Assembly: GCA_026874595.1 (NCBI GenBank)
Contig: CM049309.1
Span: forward strand, 28,399,033 to 28,463,032
Source of the DNA: Sipunculus nudus
Lineage: Eukaryota; Annelida; Sipuncula; Golfingiida; Sipunculidae
Direction: 5' to 3'
Length of the DNA: 64,000 bases
Shown: in pieces, positions 23,588-35,390 of the stretch
Position numbering within the stretch: the stretch's first letter is position 1
Layout: each line of letters opens with the position of its first letter
Translations under genes and position numbers: made by a program
The notes under the pieces: generated by a model
Databases searched by the model: none
What the model was told of the DNA's origin: nothing
What the model saw: only the letters and a program-made list of their open reading frames with translations

Positions 23588-24235
23588 TGCTGCGGGAAAG
23601 TGTGCAAGAAGGCTGCAGGAAAGTGTGCGAGAAGCTGCAGGAAGTGTGCAAGGCTGCAGGAAGTGTTTGAGAAGGCTGCAGGAAAGTGTGCGAGAAGGCT
23701 GCGGGAAAGTGTGCAAGGCTGCAGGAAGTGTGCGAGAAGGCTGCGGGAAAGTGTGCGAGAAGGCTGCGGGATAATGTGCGAGAAGCTGCCAGAAGTGTGC
23801 AAGGCTTCAGAAAGTGTGCGAGAAGGCTGCGGGAAAGTGTGCGAGAAGCTGCAGGAAATGTGCAAGGCTGCAGGAAGTGTGTGGGAAGGCTGCGGGAAAG
23901 TGTGCGAGAAGCTGCAGGAAGTGTGTGAGGCTGCGGGAAGTGTGCGAGAAGGCTGCGGGAAAGTGTGCGAGAAGGCTGCAGGAAAAGGGCTGTGGGAAAA
24001 GGGCTGCGGGAAAAGGGCTGCGGGAAGTGTGCGAGAAAGGCTGCGGGAAGTGTGCGAGAAAGGCTGCGGGAAGGCTGCAGGAAAAGGGCTGCGGGAAGGC
24101 TGCAGGAAAAGGGCTGCGGGAACACTGGTTGCAGCAAGCCTGCAGCAAGGTTGCCGCAAACTAATTTGCATGGCAATTTGTGACCTTGCTGCAAGGTTGC
24201 TGCAAAGCTGCAGCAAGTTTGCAGCAACTATGCGT
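23588..24235. repeat. GCTGC(A/G)GGAA minisatellite (~23-bp basic unit)
   Basis: The array is of GTGTGCGAGAAGGCTGCGGG-type units and shorter variants. It changes to GGGCTGCGGGAAAA units from about 23985, and to GCTGCAAGGTTGC near the right TIR. Long frames are open simultaneously in several phases on both strands (up to 238 residues). The unit has no stop in most phases, and nothing indicates a true gene. Confidence 0.9.
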
Positions 24236-24633
24236 GGCAAGCTCGTTTTTTGCTAAGGGTATATGCCCCGGCCACTTTGTGCACATTTAAATATGATTGT
24301 CTTAAAAAAAGTTCAATAAAAGCTAGAGTTTTTTTATCACATACTTTCAAATTTAGGAGAATGACAGATTTTAACTGTATGTTTGCATGTGAAAAATACA
24401 AGAAAACAAGTGACCCATGGGTCATGATGCTGAGCTGACTTTAACAGTCTGAAATGTTAAAATTTTTGTGCAAAATATAGGTTACAGTGGCCTAACTTTT
24501 GGTATGCACTGAGATTTACCAAGGACCTGCCTGGATAATAAATAAGCAGTTACAATTTGTGCCTAGTAAACAACCGACCAGCTGTAATTTGTGAGTACAA
24601 AAAGTAAAGTAAAGAAATTCGTTAAAATAAAGA

Positions 24634-24812
24634 CAAGGCCTACAGGCCTACTGCGAACCTGTCCATTGGGAAATACACCAGGTATAATGCTTCAATGCTG
24701 GACCATGACTTCTCATGTATATGAACAATGCAGGTACTAAACATTTTGAATTAGAAACAATTACACAAACATCACAGCTGAAATTCTGGCATGGGTGCAC
24801 ACAACACAACTA
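24634..24812 (+). repeat. Family 5 5'-end fragment (AAGGCCTACAGGCCT)
   Basis: AAGGCCTACAGGCCT at 24634-24648 is a short inverted repeat, followed by GCGAACCTGT. It matches 33969-34060 and 35393-35580. GCGAACCTGT is the reverse complement of ACAGGTTCGC, found at the 3' end of family A copies (1297, 10015, 29998 and 43456). Family 5 and family A may therefore be the two ends of one family. Confidence 0.6.
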
Positions 24813-26042
24813 GGGACCCATGGGTCTCAACGCTCAGTTGAATTTGTCTATAAGGATATTTTGAAAGAAATTTTTTCAGAATGACAGTTCTGTGACCTTA
24901 ACCAATGACCTTGTAACCAAAAAATCTTAGAACTTAATATCCTTGGACTTATTGTAACAATCTTTTAAAAAGTGACCTTGACCTCTGACCAGATAACCTC
25001 AAATACTACAGGTTTCCTCCCTTTGGGCAAGTAAACCATGTGTGAACGTTGGAAAGTTCAGGATGAAAAGTTTGATTTACAGTGCATCCACAATCTTTTT
25101 AAAGATGTGGCTTCTGTGACCTTCAACTTAGATCTCTGGACCATGAAAATCAAAAATGAATTTACATATGTGGTTGGTCATTATTAAATCAAGTTTGAAG
25201 CCGGTCTGACACTATCCAAAGCAGAATTATCATTCATAAACTAATTTGTGAATGGATGGCCCTGTGACCTTGACCTTTGACCTATGACCCAAAAATCAAA
25301 CAGAATCTTCCCCTAGTGGCAGGTTAGCAATATCTTGAAGATGGAAGATTTGCGATGAAAAGTTTGGCTTCAAATGCATATGCATTCCTTTTAAAGAAAT
25401 GGGTCCTGTGACTTTGACCTTTGACCGTTGGACCCCAAAATCAACATGGTTCTTACTTTAGTGGTGGGCCATTTATAAGTTTGGAACCAATATATCAAAC
25501 TTAACTGGAGTTATCATCTGGAAACTACTTTGTGTGGATGGACGGATTGACAGACAGACAGACATACAAACAGACAGACTGACAGACAGGGTGATTAGTA
25601 TAGGGCATCCACTTGTGATCAATAAACACACCAGGTTTTGGGACACCAGATGTAATGACAGCTGAGAAACTAACATGATTGTTGTCATTTTATAGTAAAT
25701 AAATAGAAAAATATTTGTTAAAATAGGAAAACCACCACTTTTAAGGAACTGACAAAACTAGTCATGGTCAATATTCAAGGCAAGATTCATGACAAACCAT
25801 GCATTAATTATCAAGATATTGGAGGTTTTGTATCAAATTTTATACTATTCTGGGGGGTACTTTCAAGCCCCATAGCTCGAAGGAAAAAGGTCGCAGTGAC
25901 CTAATTTCAGGTTTCCAAGGAAATTTTAATTGACTTCCCTGGATGTTCACTTAGAAGTTTCTAGGACCAGCTGTTATGATTTGTGCCCTGCTAACGGACG
26001 GCCGGACATCCAGACGGACGACGGACAAAGCGCCATTCCTAT

Positions 26043-26683
26043 ATAGAGCCCCGTTTTTTCCGTTTTAACGGAAAAACGGACGGAAAAACGGAATAAGGGT
26101 TCGAAAACGGAATTAGGGTTCAAAAACAGAATTATATCAAATACACAAAATACAACGGAAAGTCGGATTTAGAGCTGATTTAAACTGCAAATTAAAAAAT
26201 TCTCACCCAATATCTTATTAAAAAAATCTTTCAAACTGCGCATTACCGCATGTCATAGCGTCTCAGAGGCGAAATAGCTTTGAATATAATATAACCATAC
26301 TTGTTTCAAATGATTGAAATGATAGACGGTAAAACGCAGACACTACAGAGTAGAGAACTGTCTTGCCGATTCAGTGAACACATGCACTGGATTACTTACG
26401 TGTGGGCCTGATGAAGAACCATTTATGCTAAGGACCAGGTATAATTTTAAATATACGTAAAGTAACTATGGCATCAATGTTAGCAGTAATTAAATTTAAA
26501 ATATTTTAATCAGCTTATTGAACACGTAATCCATTTAATCATCTTGATTTAAAAGTTTTAACTCTTAAGAAGATGTAGCAATTTAATTACATAAAATATA
26601 AAGATAAAACGGAAAATTCCGGAATTTTGATTTTATTAAAACGGAAAATAATTTTTTATAAAACTGAAAAAACGGGGCTCTAT
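26043..26683. mobile_element. 641-bp TIR element with ~4-bp target duplication
   Basis: The left end ATAGAGCCCCGTTTTTTC (26043-26060) and the right end GAAAAAACGGGGCTCTAT (26666-26683) are perfect inverted repeats of 18 bp. Similarity continues inward (CGTTTTAACGG vs AGTTTTATAAA). CTAT flanks both sides (26039-26042 and 26684-26687), and the host reads as a family 4 3' end without it. A TA duplication with one mismatch at the terminal base is an alternative reading. The interior is AT-rich, with AACGGAAAA words near both ends and no coding frame. It is a MITE-like element of unknown superfamily. Confidence 0.75.
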
Positions 26684-26721
26684 CTATACCTCAGTTGACT
26701 TACAGTCAGCTGAGCTAAAAA

Positions 26722-27545
26722 TGATTGTAGCTGGCACCACCAGTCTTATATACTAAAAGGTTTCAGAGATATATACATATGCCCAAGTTCAGACTGATAT
26801 ATCAAACCCCTCCTGAGAAATAAGCAGGGACACACACTGTGCTAAAAATTATTGTAGGTGGCATCACCAGTCTTGTACACGACAAGTATACGATAATTAA
26901 AATACGATAGGTATAAATATGCCCAATTTCAGGATGATATATCAAATTCCTCTATAGAAATAAGCAGGCACAAAAGTCACACACTGTGCAAATGTCATTG
27001 TAGGTGATGACACCTGTTTTGTGAACGAGAAACCCATCAAAGACACATAGACAGGTCAAAATATTAGGCCAATACATCAACCTTACCTTAAGTCTGATGC
27101 ATGGGGCTGACCACGCTTAGGTAAGAAAGGCAGTTGCCCCGAGTGAACCGTGACAAATTTGCTAGCTCAGGCTACTGCACTGAGTGAACTCATGACCTGC
27201 ACCTGGCTAGACTGGGTGAACTTTTGACCTGAACCTGGCTGCACTGAGTGAACTCTTGACCTGTTGCATAATCTGATACAGTTGGCAGTCTGCCAAAGCT
27301 ATGAATAGATTGGCTCCACATGCAGCCCTGAGGGGCATGACACCCATGAGGTGTTCACATGTCACCCATGAGGGGATCACATGCCTTGTGCTTGGCTGCA
27401 CTGACTGAACTCTTGACCTATATCTGGCTGCACTGAATGAACTCTTGATCTATTGCCAAATCTGAAACAGCTGGCAGTTTCTTAACCTATGTAAATATAC
27501 AGACACAATCTTGGCCTGTTGGCAAATCTGTTTACACATACTGAG
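26722..27545 (+). repeat. Dispersed repeat fragment with CTGAGTGAACTCTTGACCTG units
   Basis: This matches 34900-35390 and 37041-37500. It contains GGCACCACCAGTCTTATATA, then several tandem phrases GCACTGAGTGAACTCTTGAC / CTGGCTGCACTGA between about 27170 and 27430. No coding capacity is seen. Confidence 0.7.
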
Positions 27546-30010
27546 AGACTTTGGCTAAAATGCTTTTTTTCAAGCTGAACTATTCATAAACTTTTTATCA
27601 AAATATCTAGAAAAATAAAAGATTCAGTTCTTTCATTGTTAAAGGTCCAATAATTCTGCCAAAAATCATTCAAGTAAACTTGAACAAAGGCCACCTAAGA
27701 ATAATTTTTGTGCCATGTAACAGAAGTTATAATTGAAACAATAATTTTGTAGGAGACAGTTTTGCAGTCCTCAGTTTGAGTTAGACATAATAATGGCCAT
27801 AAGACCAACTTAAGTTTTTCTGATATTATTGAAAGAACCATGTCCTACGATAATTCTTTGGAAAAATTGAACGATTCAACTTGACAGTTTCATCATAAAC
27901 ATTTTAAGCTGAAAGAGGCTAAAATTATGAGGTTTTTGCCCATAAAAAACAGGTCAATGTAGGTGGCACATCAAAATCTGCAACTTCAAATATGAGTCAT
28001 GTGACCAACATTTGCACAATACTTGGTAATGCTAGCTTCTGTCATTTCTGAGATAACTATGTCAGTATGCTTACTTGGCCAAATGACCGTTCAAATTCAT
28101 TTAACTCCACTAAAATTCATCAAATGCAAACCATTTAAACAAACTTGAGTGTGCTTGCCTCTGGGATCATTTCTGTAAAATATTGAACAATTTGGCTGGA
28201 CCGTTTACAAGAAGACTTTTAAAGGTTTTTCAGCATTTCCCCTATAAAATCTAGGTAAATGCAGATAGCAAAAAACATAAGCTGAATCCCACTACATTTG
28301 ATATGTGACAGATAATTGCATAAAATTTCCTGAGAAATTATGGGTTGATATACAGATGACCAATGACCACCGTACAAAAAACGGTCAATGCAGGTGGTGC
28401 CACCAATACCTGAATTTCATATATGACTCATGTGACCAACAATGGAATAAAATTTGGTGATGATAGCTCTGGCCGTTTCTGAGATTGTCATTTTAGTATG
28501 CTCTTTTGGACAGATGACTAGGTTCAACTTTCTGTAATTCGGCCAAAATTCACAGAACTTGAACCATTTGAACAAACTTGAGAGAGATGGTATAAAAGAT
28601 TATTTCTGTGAAATTTTGAACAAATTGGCTTGACCTTTACAGAGGAGAAGATTGTTAAAGGTTTTTAGCTTTTTCTCTATAAAATCTTAGAAATGCAGAT
28701 TTTTTTCTGATGGCTAATTTTTTGCATTAAATTTCATGATGCTAGCTCCAGTCATTTTTGAAATAGTATGGGTTTACGTATACCTGTGATTGTGAACATT
28801 GCCTGGCATGAGGAATATCTAAAACCATAAATGTACATTTTTTAAAAGTTTTTAAAAAACATTCTTGTCAATATTAACCAAAGATAACCTGAAATCTAAA
28901 TGTCTGGAGGCATGATGTAACGGATGCTGGTAAACTGGTTCCAGGCTAGATGTATCTGCTTCACACAGCTAACATATATGGTAAAATGACTCAATTCAAT
29001 CTTTATTATTCAGTCAAAATTCAATCTTTGGAACCATAAAAGACAATTATTATAAGAATTATTCAGGGGATTATTCTTGTAATATTTAAACAAATTGGCC
29101 TCAGTGGCGTCAGTCAAAAAACGTTTTGCAGGTTTATAACTCATATGGGAAAATAAAGCAAAATGGCTAAGTTAAGCTTCCAATAACTCAGCCAAAAATC
29201 ACTGAACCAAAACCATTTGAACAAACTTGAATTATCAACATCTAATAATAATTTATGTGTGAGATTTAAGAATTTGGCCCAGTGGTTTTTGAGAAGATCT
29301 TTGTAGCAACTGAGCTAAAATGGGCTGTTATGGCATATGACTAAATTCAGCTTCCCATTACTCAGCCAAAAGTCACTGAACCAAAACCATTTGAACAAAC
29401 TTCAGAAAGCACTACCCTAGGATCATTTCTGTGCGATATTAAACAATTTGGCCAAATGGTTTCAGAGAAGAAGTTTTTTGTAGCTGTCAGTATGATATGG
29501 GCACTGATGACCCCCGTTCAAAAATGTCTGATGCAGGTGGCGCCACCAATACCTAAATTTCAGACATGACTCATATGACCAACATTGGCATAAAATTTGT
29601 TGATGACAGCTCCAGCCGTTTCTAAGATTGTAATTTTAGTATGCTTTTTTGGACAGATGACTAAGTTCAACTAGCTGTAACTCGGCCAAAAATCACCGAA
29701 CTTAAACCATTCGAACAAACTTGAGAGAGATTGTTCCAGGGATCATTTCTCTGAAATATTGGACAATTTGGCTGAACAGTTTCGGAGAAGAAGATTTTTA
29801 AAATTTTTTTAGCTTTTTCTCTATAAAATCTAAGAAAATGCAGTTAGCCAAAATATATGCAAAATCAGATAGAATTTTTCTAGATGACTAATTTTTTGCA
29901 GAAAATTTCTTGATGCTAACTCTTGCCGTTTTCAAGATAGTATGGGTTAACATACAGACGACGGCCGACGGACAACGCCACACCATCTCAAAAGCTCACA
30001 GGTTCGCTAA
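27546..30010 (+). repeat. Dispersed repeat family A, copy 2
   Basis: 27546-29330 aligns with 1-2030, with a gap where copy 1 positions about 1258-1449 are missing. 29510-30010 is a further terminal unit ending with CTCACAGGTTCGCTAAACAT. GGTGGCGCCACC lies at about 29537. GACGACGGCCGACGGAC precedes the terminus. It is non-coding. Confidence 0.8.
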
Positions 30011-30570
30011 ACATGTAGATCGCACTACTAGTCTTCCACAGCTGAAAGGGCTATCCATGATCAATAAGCTTGCCAAATTTCCGAAAGATCAATATAATCA
30101 TTACTTTGACGTTTTATCTAAAGTTTAAATTTCATACATCAACAACTGAAAATGTTAAAATTATTCAATTGTGTCTGCAAAAGTTCTGAGGAACTGGCTT
30201 GACCAATTTTCTTCATTTTTTTGCATAGTATGGTAACGATGTTATGTGTGCAGTTGATGCACAATATTTTAATTTTATTGTTGAGTGCAAAATTTTTGTT
30301 TTGCGGCCCAGAACACTAAAATACAAGTCTATTTTCTAAGTGCTTAAAATACACAAAAATGTGCACAACTCGCAAAATTCAGGTCGCAGTGACCTCATTT
30401 TTGGTATGCAAGGAGATTTGCCAAGAACCTACCAGAATAATACATAAAACATTTCTAGGTCAAGCAGTTATGATTTTTTGCCTTGTTAATGCGCATAAGG
30501 ACAGCTACAGATAGCATGGCAGACAGATGGACGCAGGACAGACAAAGGGTGATCACCATAGCTAAAAACT
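30011..30570. other. Mixed repeat fragments, no gene
   Basis: 30011-30130 is unique. 30370-30540 resembles 25860-26030 (GTCGCAGTGACCT.ATTT, then an ACAGACAGATGGACG run). It ends with CATAGCTAAAAACT, like the A-rich tail of other elements but without a full hairpin. Confidence 0.5.
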
Positions 30571-31270
30571 TTAAATAAGTGGCCCATGGGCCATGTCACT
30601 CACCTGAATATGACATACAGGTGATGCATGTATTAATTATTAATGTTATGATCTGGTGAAAAATATTTGTTAAGGAACCAATGGATAGAATGACTTCCAG
30701 AGTGATCAAAATCAGGTGTTTTGTCCATAGGTCTTAGAAAATAAGATTCAACAACTTTATTAAAGGTTTCCAAGAATATTTTATCAAGAACTCCCTACAT
30801 GCTTAGTTCTATGTCCAACTGCTATGATTTGTGTCAACCTTACTTATCTGGTGTTAAATGTTCACAGAATATCGGTTGCAGCGACCTTAATTAGGGTTTC
30901 CCAGAAGATTTAACAGAACCCTGCCTGGATCTTAATTAAAATAGAAGTTTCTAGGTCCAACTGCTATCATTTGTGCCTGTCTGACTAATAGGGTGCTAAA
31001 ATCATGTTCTATCACATAGCCCCCAGAATATAGTCACAGTGACCATATTTTGGTTGTGCCTAGGAGACATAACAATCACGTTTCTGGATCCAACATTTAA
31101 GATTATGGCCACGCCTGACTCTCATGTTGTTTATTAGTAGCTCATAGAATATATGTCACCATGACCTAATTTCAGTTTTCCAAAAAGATTAGCCCAAGAC
31201 TTTCCCTGGATAACATGTAAGCTAGAAGATTCCAAGGAAAACAGATACAATTTGTATCTTGTCAGTCTGG
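30571..31270 (+). repeat. Degenerate ~140-bp repeats with TTCTAGGTCCAACTGCTATGA
   Basis: It begins with the palindrome GGCCCATGGGCC at 30581-30592, a variant of the family 4 5' end, followed by CACTCACCTGA. The body has several degenerate repeats of TCTAGGTCCAACTGCTAT and ACCT.ATTT.AGGTTTCC (about 30818, 30950 and 31230). No hairpin end is seen; it is probably a truncated element of a sister family. Confidence 0.55.
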
Positions 31271-31274
31271 GTGC

Positions 31275-31640
31275 TCAAAATCATGTTTTCAATTGTGCAG
31301 CACGTACAGACGATCAGTCCCAATGATCATAGTAAGTTTTGTGAAAATCCACACATTGGTTCCTGAGATATAAGCTTCTGAGTGTTTTTCTATAATCAGC
31401 TCTAAAATGTGGAAAAATGGGTCAAGGTCGCCCTTCTTATAACTCGATCAAGATTTTATCAATATACACCTTAACTGATGAAATAAAATTCCAACGGTGA
31501 ATCCTTTTAGAGATATCCCGCTCACAAGGTAAAAGTTAACAGATGCAGGATGCACGGACGCCAGACGGACAGATGGAAGGATGGATAGATGGACAGCTTG
31601 GGTGCGACAATAGCCCATCAGCCTATGAGTTGAGGGCTAA
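31275..31640 (+). mobile_element. Family 1 fragment with 3' end
   Basis: This copy of the last unit of the 5916-6950 element includes AGTAAGTTTTGTGAAAATCC and CGGTGAATCCTTTTAGAGAT. It ends in a degenerate hairpin (AGCCCATCAGCC / AGTTGAGGGCT) followed by AAAAA. A GGACGCCAGACGGACAG run precedes it. Confidence 0.7.
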
Positions 31641-32455
31641 AAAAGGCTGTACATGTACATTTGTCATGAAAATTTATATTTTTCATGAAATTTTCTATGT
31701 TTAGGAGCTGTAAAACAATCAAAAGTAGGTCAACCGGGACGAAATGCAAACTCTATCTGTAATTGGTCATTATCTGCCCACACATAAAAAATCAGGGCGG
31801 TATCTGCAAGCATTGCGGGAAAAAAACCTGTACATATGCATTAGTTATGAAAATTTCTATTTTTCATGAAACTTTCTATGTTCAGGAGCAGTCAAATGGT
31901 CAAGAGTAGGTCAACTGGGACAAAACAAGAACTCAATCTGTAACTGGTCATTATCTGCCCTCACACCAAAAATCAGAACCGTATCTCCAGGCATTGCAAA
32001 AAAAAAGTCCGTACATGTGCACTTGTCATGAAGATTTATATTTTTTATGAAACTTTCTATGCAAGGGGACCGTCAAACGGTCAAAAGTAGGTCAACTTGG
32101 ACAAAATGTGAACTGGATCTGTAACTGGTCATTATCTGCCCTCACACCAAAAATCAGGCCAGTATCTGCAGGCATTGTGAAAAAGTGTCCGTACATGTGT
32201 ACTTGTCATGATAATTTATATTTTTCATGAAATTTTCTAAATTTAGGAGCCGTAAAATAATCAAAAGTAGGTCAACCGGGACGAAACGCGAACTCAATCT
32301 GTAACTGGTCATTATCTGCCCACACACCAAAAATCAGGTCTATATCTGCAGGCATTGCGAAAAAAAAGTCTGTACAACTGTTTGATTTCGGAATGACGGA
32401 ATGATGGACATGGGTAAAACTATATGCCCCAGCCACTTTGTGGCGGGGGCATAAA
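31641..32455 (+). mobile_element. Family 3 fragment, 5'-truncated with intact 3' hairpin
   Basis: About four 180-bp units are homologous to 20400-21980. The end, GACATGGGTAAAACTATATG, then forms a hairpin at 32424-32452: ATGCCCC.GCCAC pairs with GTGGCGGGGGCAT around TTT, followed by AAAAAC. This copy is the empty site for the 22020-24259 insertion (single TAT at 32421-32423). Confidence 0.8.
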
Positions 32456-32479
32456 AACACCAGTGGGTGTGATATTAGG

Positions 32480-32772
32480 CAGTCTTGAAGTGTAACGATA
32501 AGCGTTTCATAGAAAATTGAGGTTTTCCTTAATTTCTCAATTGAATAAGATCACAGTGACCAAGTTTTGGGTTTGGTAGGAGAATTTAGGAACATTTAAC
32601 TGTATATTGAATTTCAGATTCATAGGTCCAACAATCTTAAAACGTGCTCTGTTAATGATTGCCTGTCAGGCTGCTGGACAGACAGATGAACAGACAGATG
32701 GACAGCCAGATGGACAATGGACAAAGGACCATCTCTTTAGCTCAGATAACTTAGAGTCACCAGAGCTAAAAA
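32480..32772 (+). mobile_element. Family 4 3' fragment
   Basis: This matches 19736-20022. It has a degenerate terminal hairpin at 32739-32767 (AGCTCAGATAAC.. / ..CACCAGAGCT) followed by AAAAAG, and an ACAGACAGATGGACAG run before it. Confidence 0.7.
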
Positions 32773-33545
32773 GGATTAAAGGTAGATAGTATAGACACAT
32801 GGGGTTGTTTATCTCATGTGACAATTGTCATTCACACATCAGTCCATATACAAGTTTTCTGAATGCTGAATATTCGTTTTTCCAAAATTTAAAATCAGGA
32901 ACCGAGAATTTATTTGTATTTACAAAATATATTTGAAGCATGTAAATACCTTAAATGATTATTTTGTAATTATGAGTCACACAGGTCGGCGGTCAGGTGT
33001 TTGAGCCCAGTGGTGACCTTAATTAGTTCTGGGCCGATGTTGTTGCCGGGCAAAGGTGAAAACTACAACTAGTCCCCAAACTCTAGGGTCCCTATACCCC
33101 CAGAAACCGGCTGAACAGTTTATCCAAGAGGACCTATAATTGTGTGTTATCTACCCTATTTCATTTGTATTCATTCAAGCATAGTTTGTTGGCTTTGGCT
33201 TGGATGTCAGGCTAAAACAACTGAGCAGTTTACTCACATGGACATTGGTGGGTACCATTCAAACACTGCTTGTGCTCAAACAGGTTTAGGTGCAAGGCCA
33301 AAGCATAGAAATGAGCAGTTTATTCCAAAGAGCAATTGTGTCATCTACTTAAACTCCTTGTTATTCAGCTTATTCATCATATCACTGTTACTGTCAAGAA
33401 GAACTTAAACACGACCGTCTTGCTGTCACTTGTCAGAGATATGGAGTCAAAGAAGAGAAAACTGACGTGTTATGCTTTGATGACAAGCCATCAATCTTTG
33501 AGCGGCTTGATCGTGGTGACAAGCCAGCCATCATCCATTAGTAAA
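32773..33545. other. Single-copy stretch, no gene recognised
   Basis: Composition is moderate. Two short frames (33142-33408 and 33336-33572) have no recognisable domain and no neighbours to support them. A weak internal similarity (GAGCAGTTTA.TC at about 33220 and 33314) is all that is seen. Confidence 0.4.
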
Positions 33546-33963
33546 ACAAGGGACCCATGGGTCCTGGGCTGAGCTGAAGTTTGAAATTTTAGCAAATGCA
33601 AAATATCCTGATTTCTATTGTAATGTTTTCATATATATATATAAGCATATGAGAAGCTAAGAAGAAATGGCCCTACTACTTGGTTATAGTAAAGTTCTAA
33701 ATATATGATTGCAAAACTAATACTCTGACAAGACTGTCATGAAGAAAAACAGTAAAAGTTTTGAGATACTGTGATGCATATGAAAAATTTAAAGATGGAC
33801 AGGCAAGTGGACTGAATGAACTGATACCTTATTTCACTTTCAGACGAATTATGCATTTAAGTTTATATTAAACCCTATTTTTTTCAGCATATCCACTTTT
33901 TTCATTTATAGTTTTTATCAGATTCATGTTTTTTTAATTTACAAATTTTATAAATTTGTAATA
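33546..33963 (+). repeat. Family 4 5' end (orphan) and AT-rich DNA
   Basis: AAACAAG is followed by GGACCCATGGGTCC (33551-33564), a 14-bp palindrome, and GGGCTGAGCTGAAG, as at 24404-24440. The rest is AT-rich without further matches. Confidence 0.6.
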
Positions 33964-35390
33964 AAAAACAAGGCCTACAGGCCTGATGCGAACCTGTGCA
34001 GTGAGATTACACCAGGTATAATGCTTCAATGCTGGACCATTACTTTTCAGCACCAATTTTGTGTATGATTAAGAGCTATGTGAGATCTATACACATGCAA
34101 AATTTCAAGGGGATATGTCAAACCAGTCCTGAGATATAAGCCTGCATGTCTGCAGCGTATACATAAATGTAGGTGGCCCCATCTGCCACAAAATCCAGAA
34201 AGCTATCCAAGATGTATAAACCTGCAAAATTTTAGGCAGATAAGTCAAACCACTGCCGAGATATGAGTGATTTTATGCCATGGCAAACAAACAGACAAAT
34301 GCTGGGCAAAAATGATTGCAGGTGGCACCACCAGTTTTGCGTATGTTAAAGAACTATGTGAGATCTATAAACATGCAAAATTTTTGCCCAATTGGTCAAA
34401 TGGTTCCTGCATGAGATATGAGCTTGGATGTCTGCAGCGTAAATTTGAATGTAGGTGGCGCCACCTGTTTTAAAACAAGAAAGCTGTCAAGGATGTAAAA
34501 ATCTGCAAAATATCAGGTGAATAAGTCAAACCACTGCTGAGATACGAGTGATTTTATCCCAAGGCAGATGAACAGATGGACGCTGTTCAAAAATGGTTGC
34601 AGATGGTAACACCATTTTTAGTGTATGTTATAAAGCTTTCCAAGGGCTACATTTGTGCAAAATTGTTAGCCTGATCGGTCAAACGGTTCCCGAGATATAT
34701 GGGTTTATGTGTGGAAACAGACGCACAAATGGATGCTAAGGCAGAGAGGAAAGGTTAGAGGTCAACCAAATATGAGGGCGCAGCAGTTCACATTTGACCG
34801 ATCATAATTCATAATTCTCCGGAAACCTATGCGGCTATGGAGGCAGCGTCGGTGTCGGACTGAAAACATAGTATCCGCAAAACTCTGTTTTGGCGGATAC
34901 AATGATTGTAGCTGGCACCACCAGTCTTATATACAACGAAGAGATATATACATATGCCCAATGTCAGACTGATTAGACTGGCTAGACTGAGTGAACATTT
35001 GACCTGTACCTGGCTGAACTGAGTGAACTCTTGACCTGTTGCATAAACTGACTCAGTTGGCAGTCTGCCAAAGCTATAAATAGATTCAGGCTGAACTTTG
35101 GTGCCAAATATGATGCAGTGAGCAGTCTGCCAAAGCTATAAATAGAATGCAGCTACTGCACTGAGTGAACTCTTGATCTATACCTGGCTGCACTTCTTCA
35201 AATCCTGGCACTGTGCCAAAACTATTTATAAAGCTGACATCATCTTGGCTAATGGCCAACATCAAGGCACTGGCAATCTGCCAATGTTAAACCAAGTGCT
35301 GCCATCTGTACACAAAAGTGGTCCCTACTTGAAATAACTTTGAAATTTATTTTCCAATACAAAATGCTTTTCAGCTGACTTATTATAAAA
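33964..35390 (+). repeat. Tandem segmental duplication, unit 1 (1.4 kb)
   Basis: It starts with AAGGCCTACAGGCCT and ends with AATGCTTTTCAGCTGACTTA. It is a shorter version of the adjacent unit 35391-37785. It lacks the equivalent of about 35480-35890, including the family 2 5' end, plus some internal ~280-bp units. It keeps the family 2 hairpin at 34871-34900 (GTATCCGC / GCGGATAC arms) and the GTGAACTCTTGACCTG tail region. Confidence 0.75.

Larger units (their letters stand above)
22020..24259. mobile_element. 2,240-bp TIR element with TAT target duplication, nested in family 3
   Basis: The left end CCCTTAGCAAAA (22020-22031) and right end TTTTGCTAAGGG (24248-24259) are inverted repeats. Similarity continues inward (GTTTGCCGC vs GCTTGCCACGC, then GCTGCAA). 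TAT flanks both sides (22017-22019 and 24260-24262). The uninterrupted sequence at 32411-32430 has one TAT, which proves the insertion and a 3-bp duplication. The interior has two GCTGC-rich minisatellites and about 1 kb of unique AT-rich DNA, with no transposase. A 3-bp duplication fits PIF/Harbinger-type or a few other superfamilies, so class is undecided. Confidence 0.8.
24404..26721 (+). mobile_element. Dispersed repeat family 4, both ends present, with nested insertions
   Basis: The 5' end is AAACAAG at 24404-24410, followed by the palindrome GACCCATGGGTC (24412-24423) and GCTGAGCTGACT (24429-24440). The 3' end is the hairpin at 26690-26714 (CTCAGTTGACT / AGTCAGCTGAG), then CTAAAAATG. 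The 5' GCTGAGCTGAC is complementary to an arm of the 3' hairpin. The interior has degenerate units with GTGACCTTGACC, AAAGTTTGG and ACCTAATTTCAGG. A family 5 5'-end fragment lies at about 24632-24810 and a TIR element at 26043-26683. The outer ends may belong to one element or to two fragments. Confidence 0.6.

Noticed and set aside
23540-24256. 238-residue plus-strand frame and 220-222-residue minus-strand frames rich in Cys/Arg or Ser/Phe
   Set aside because: All are translations of the GCTGCGGGAA minisatellite, open in several phases at once; there is no non-repetitive conserved part.
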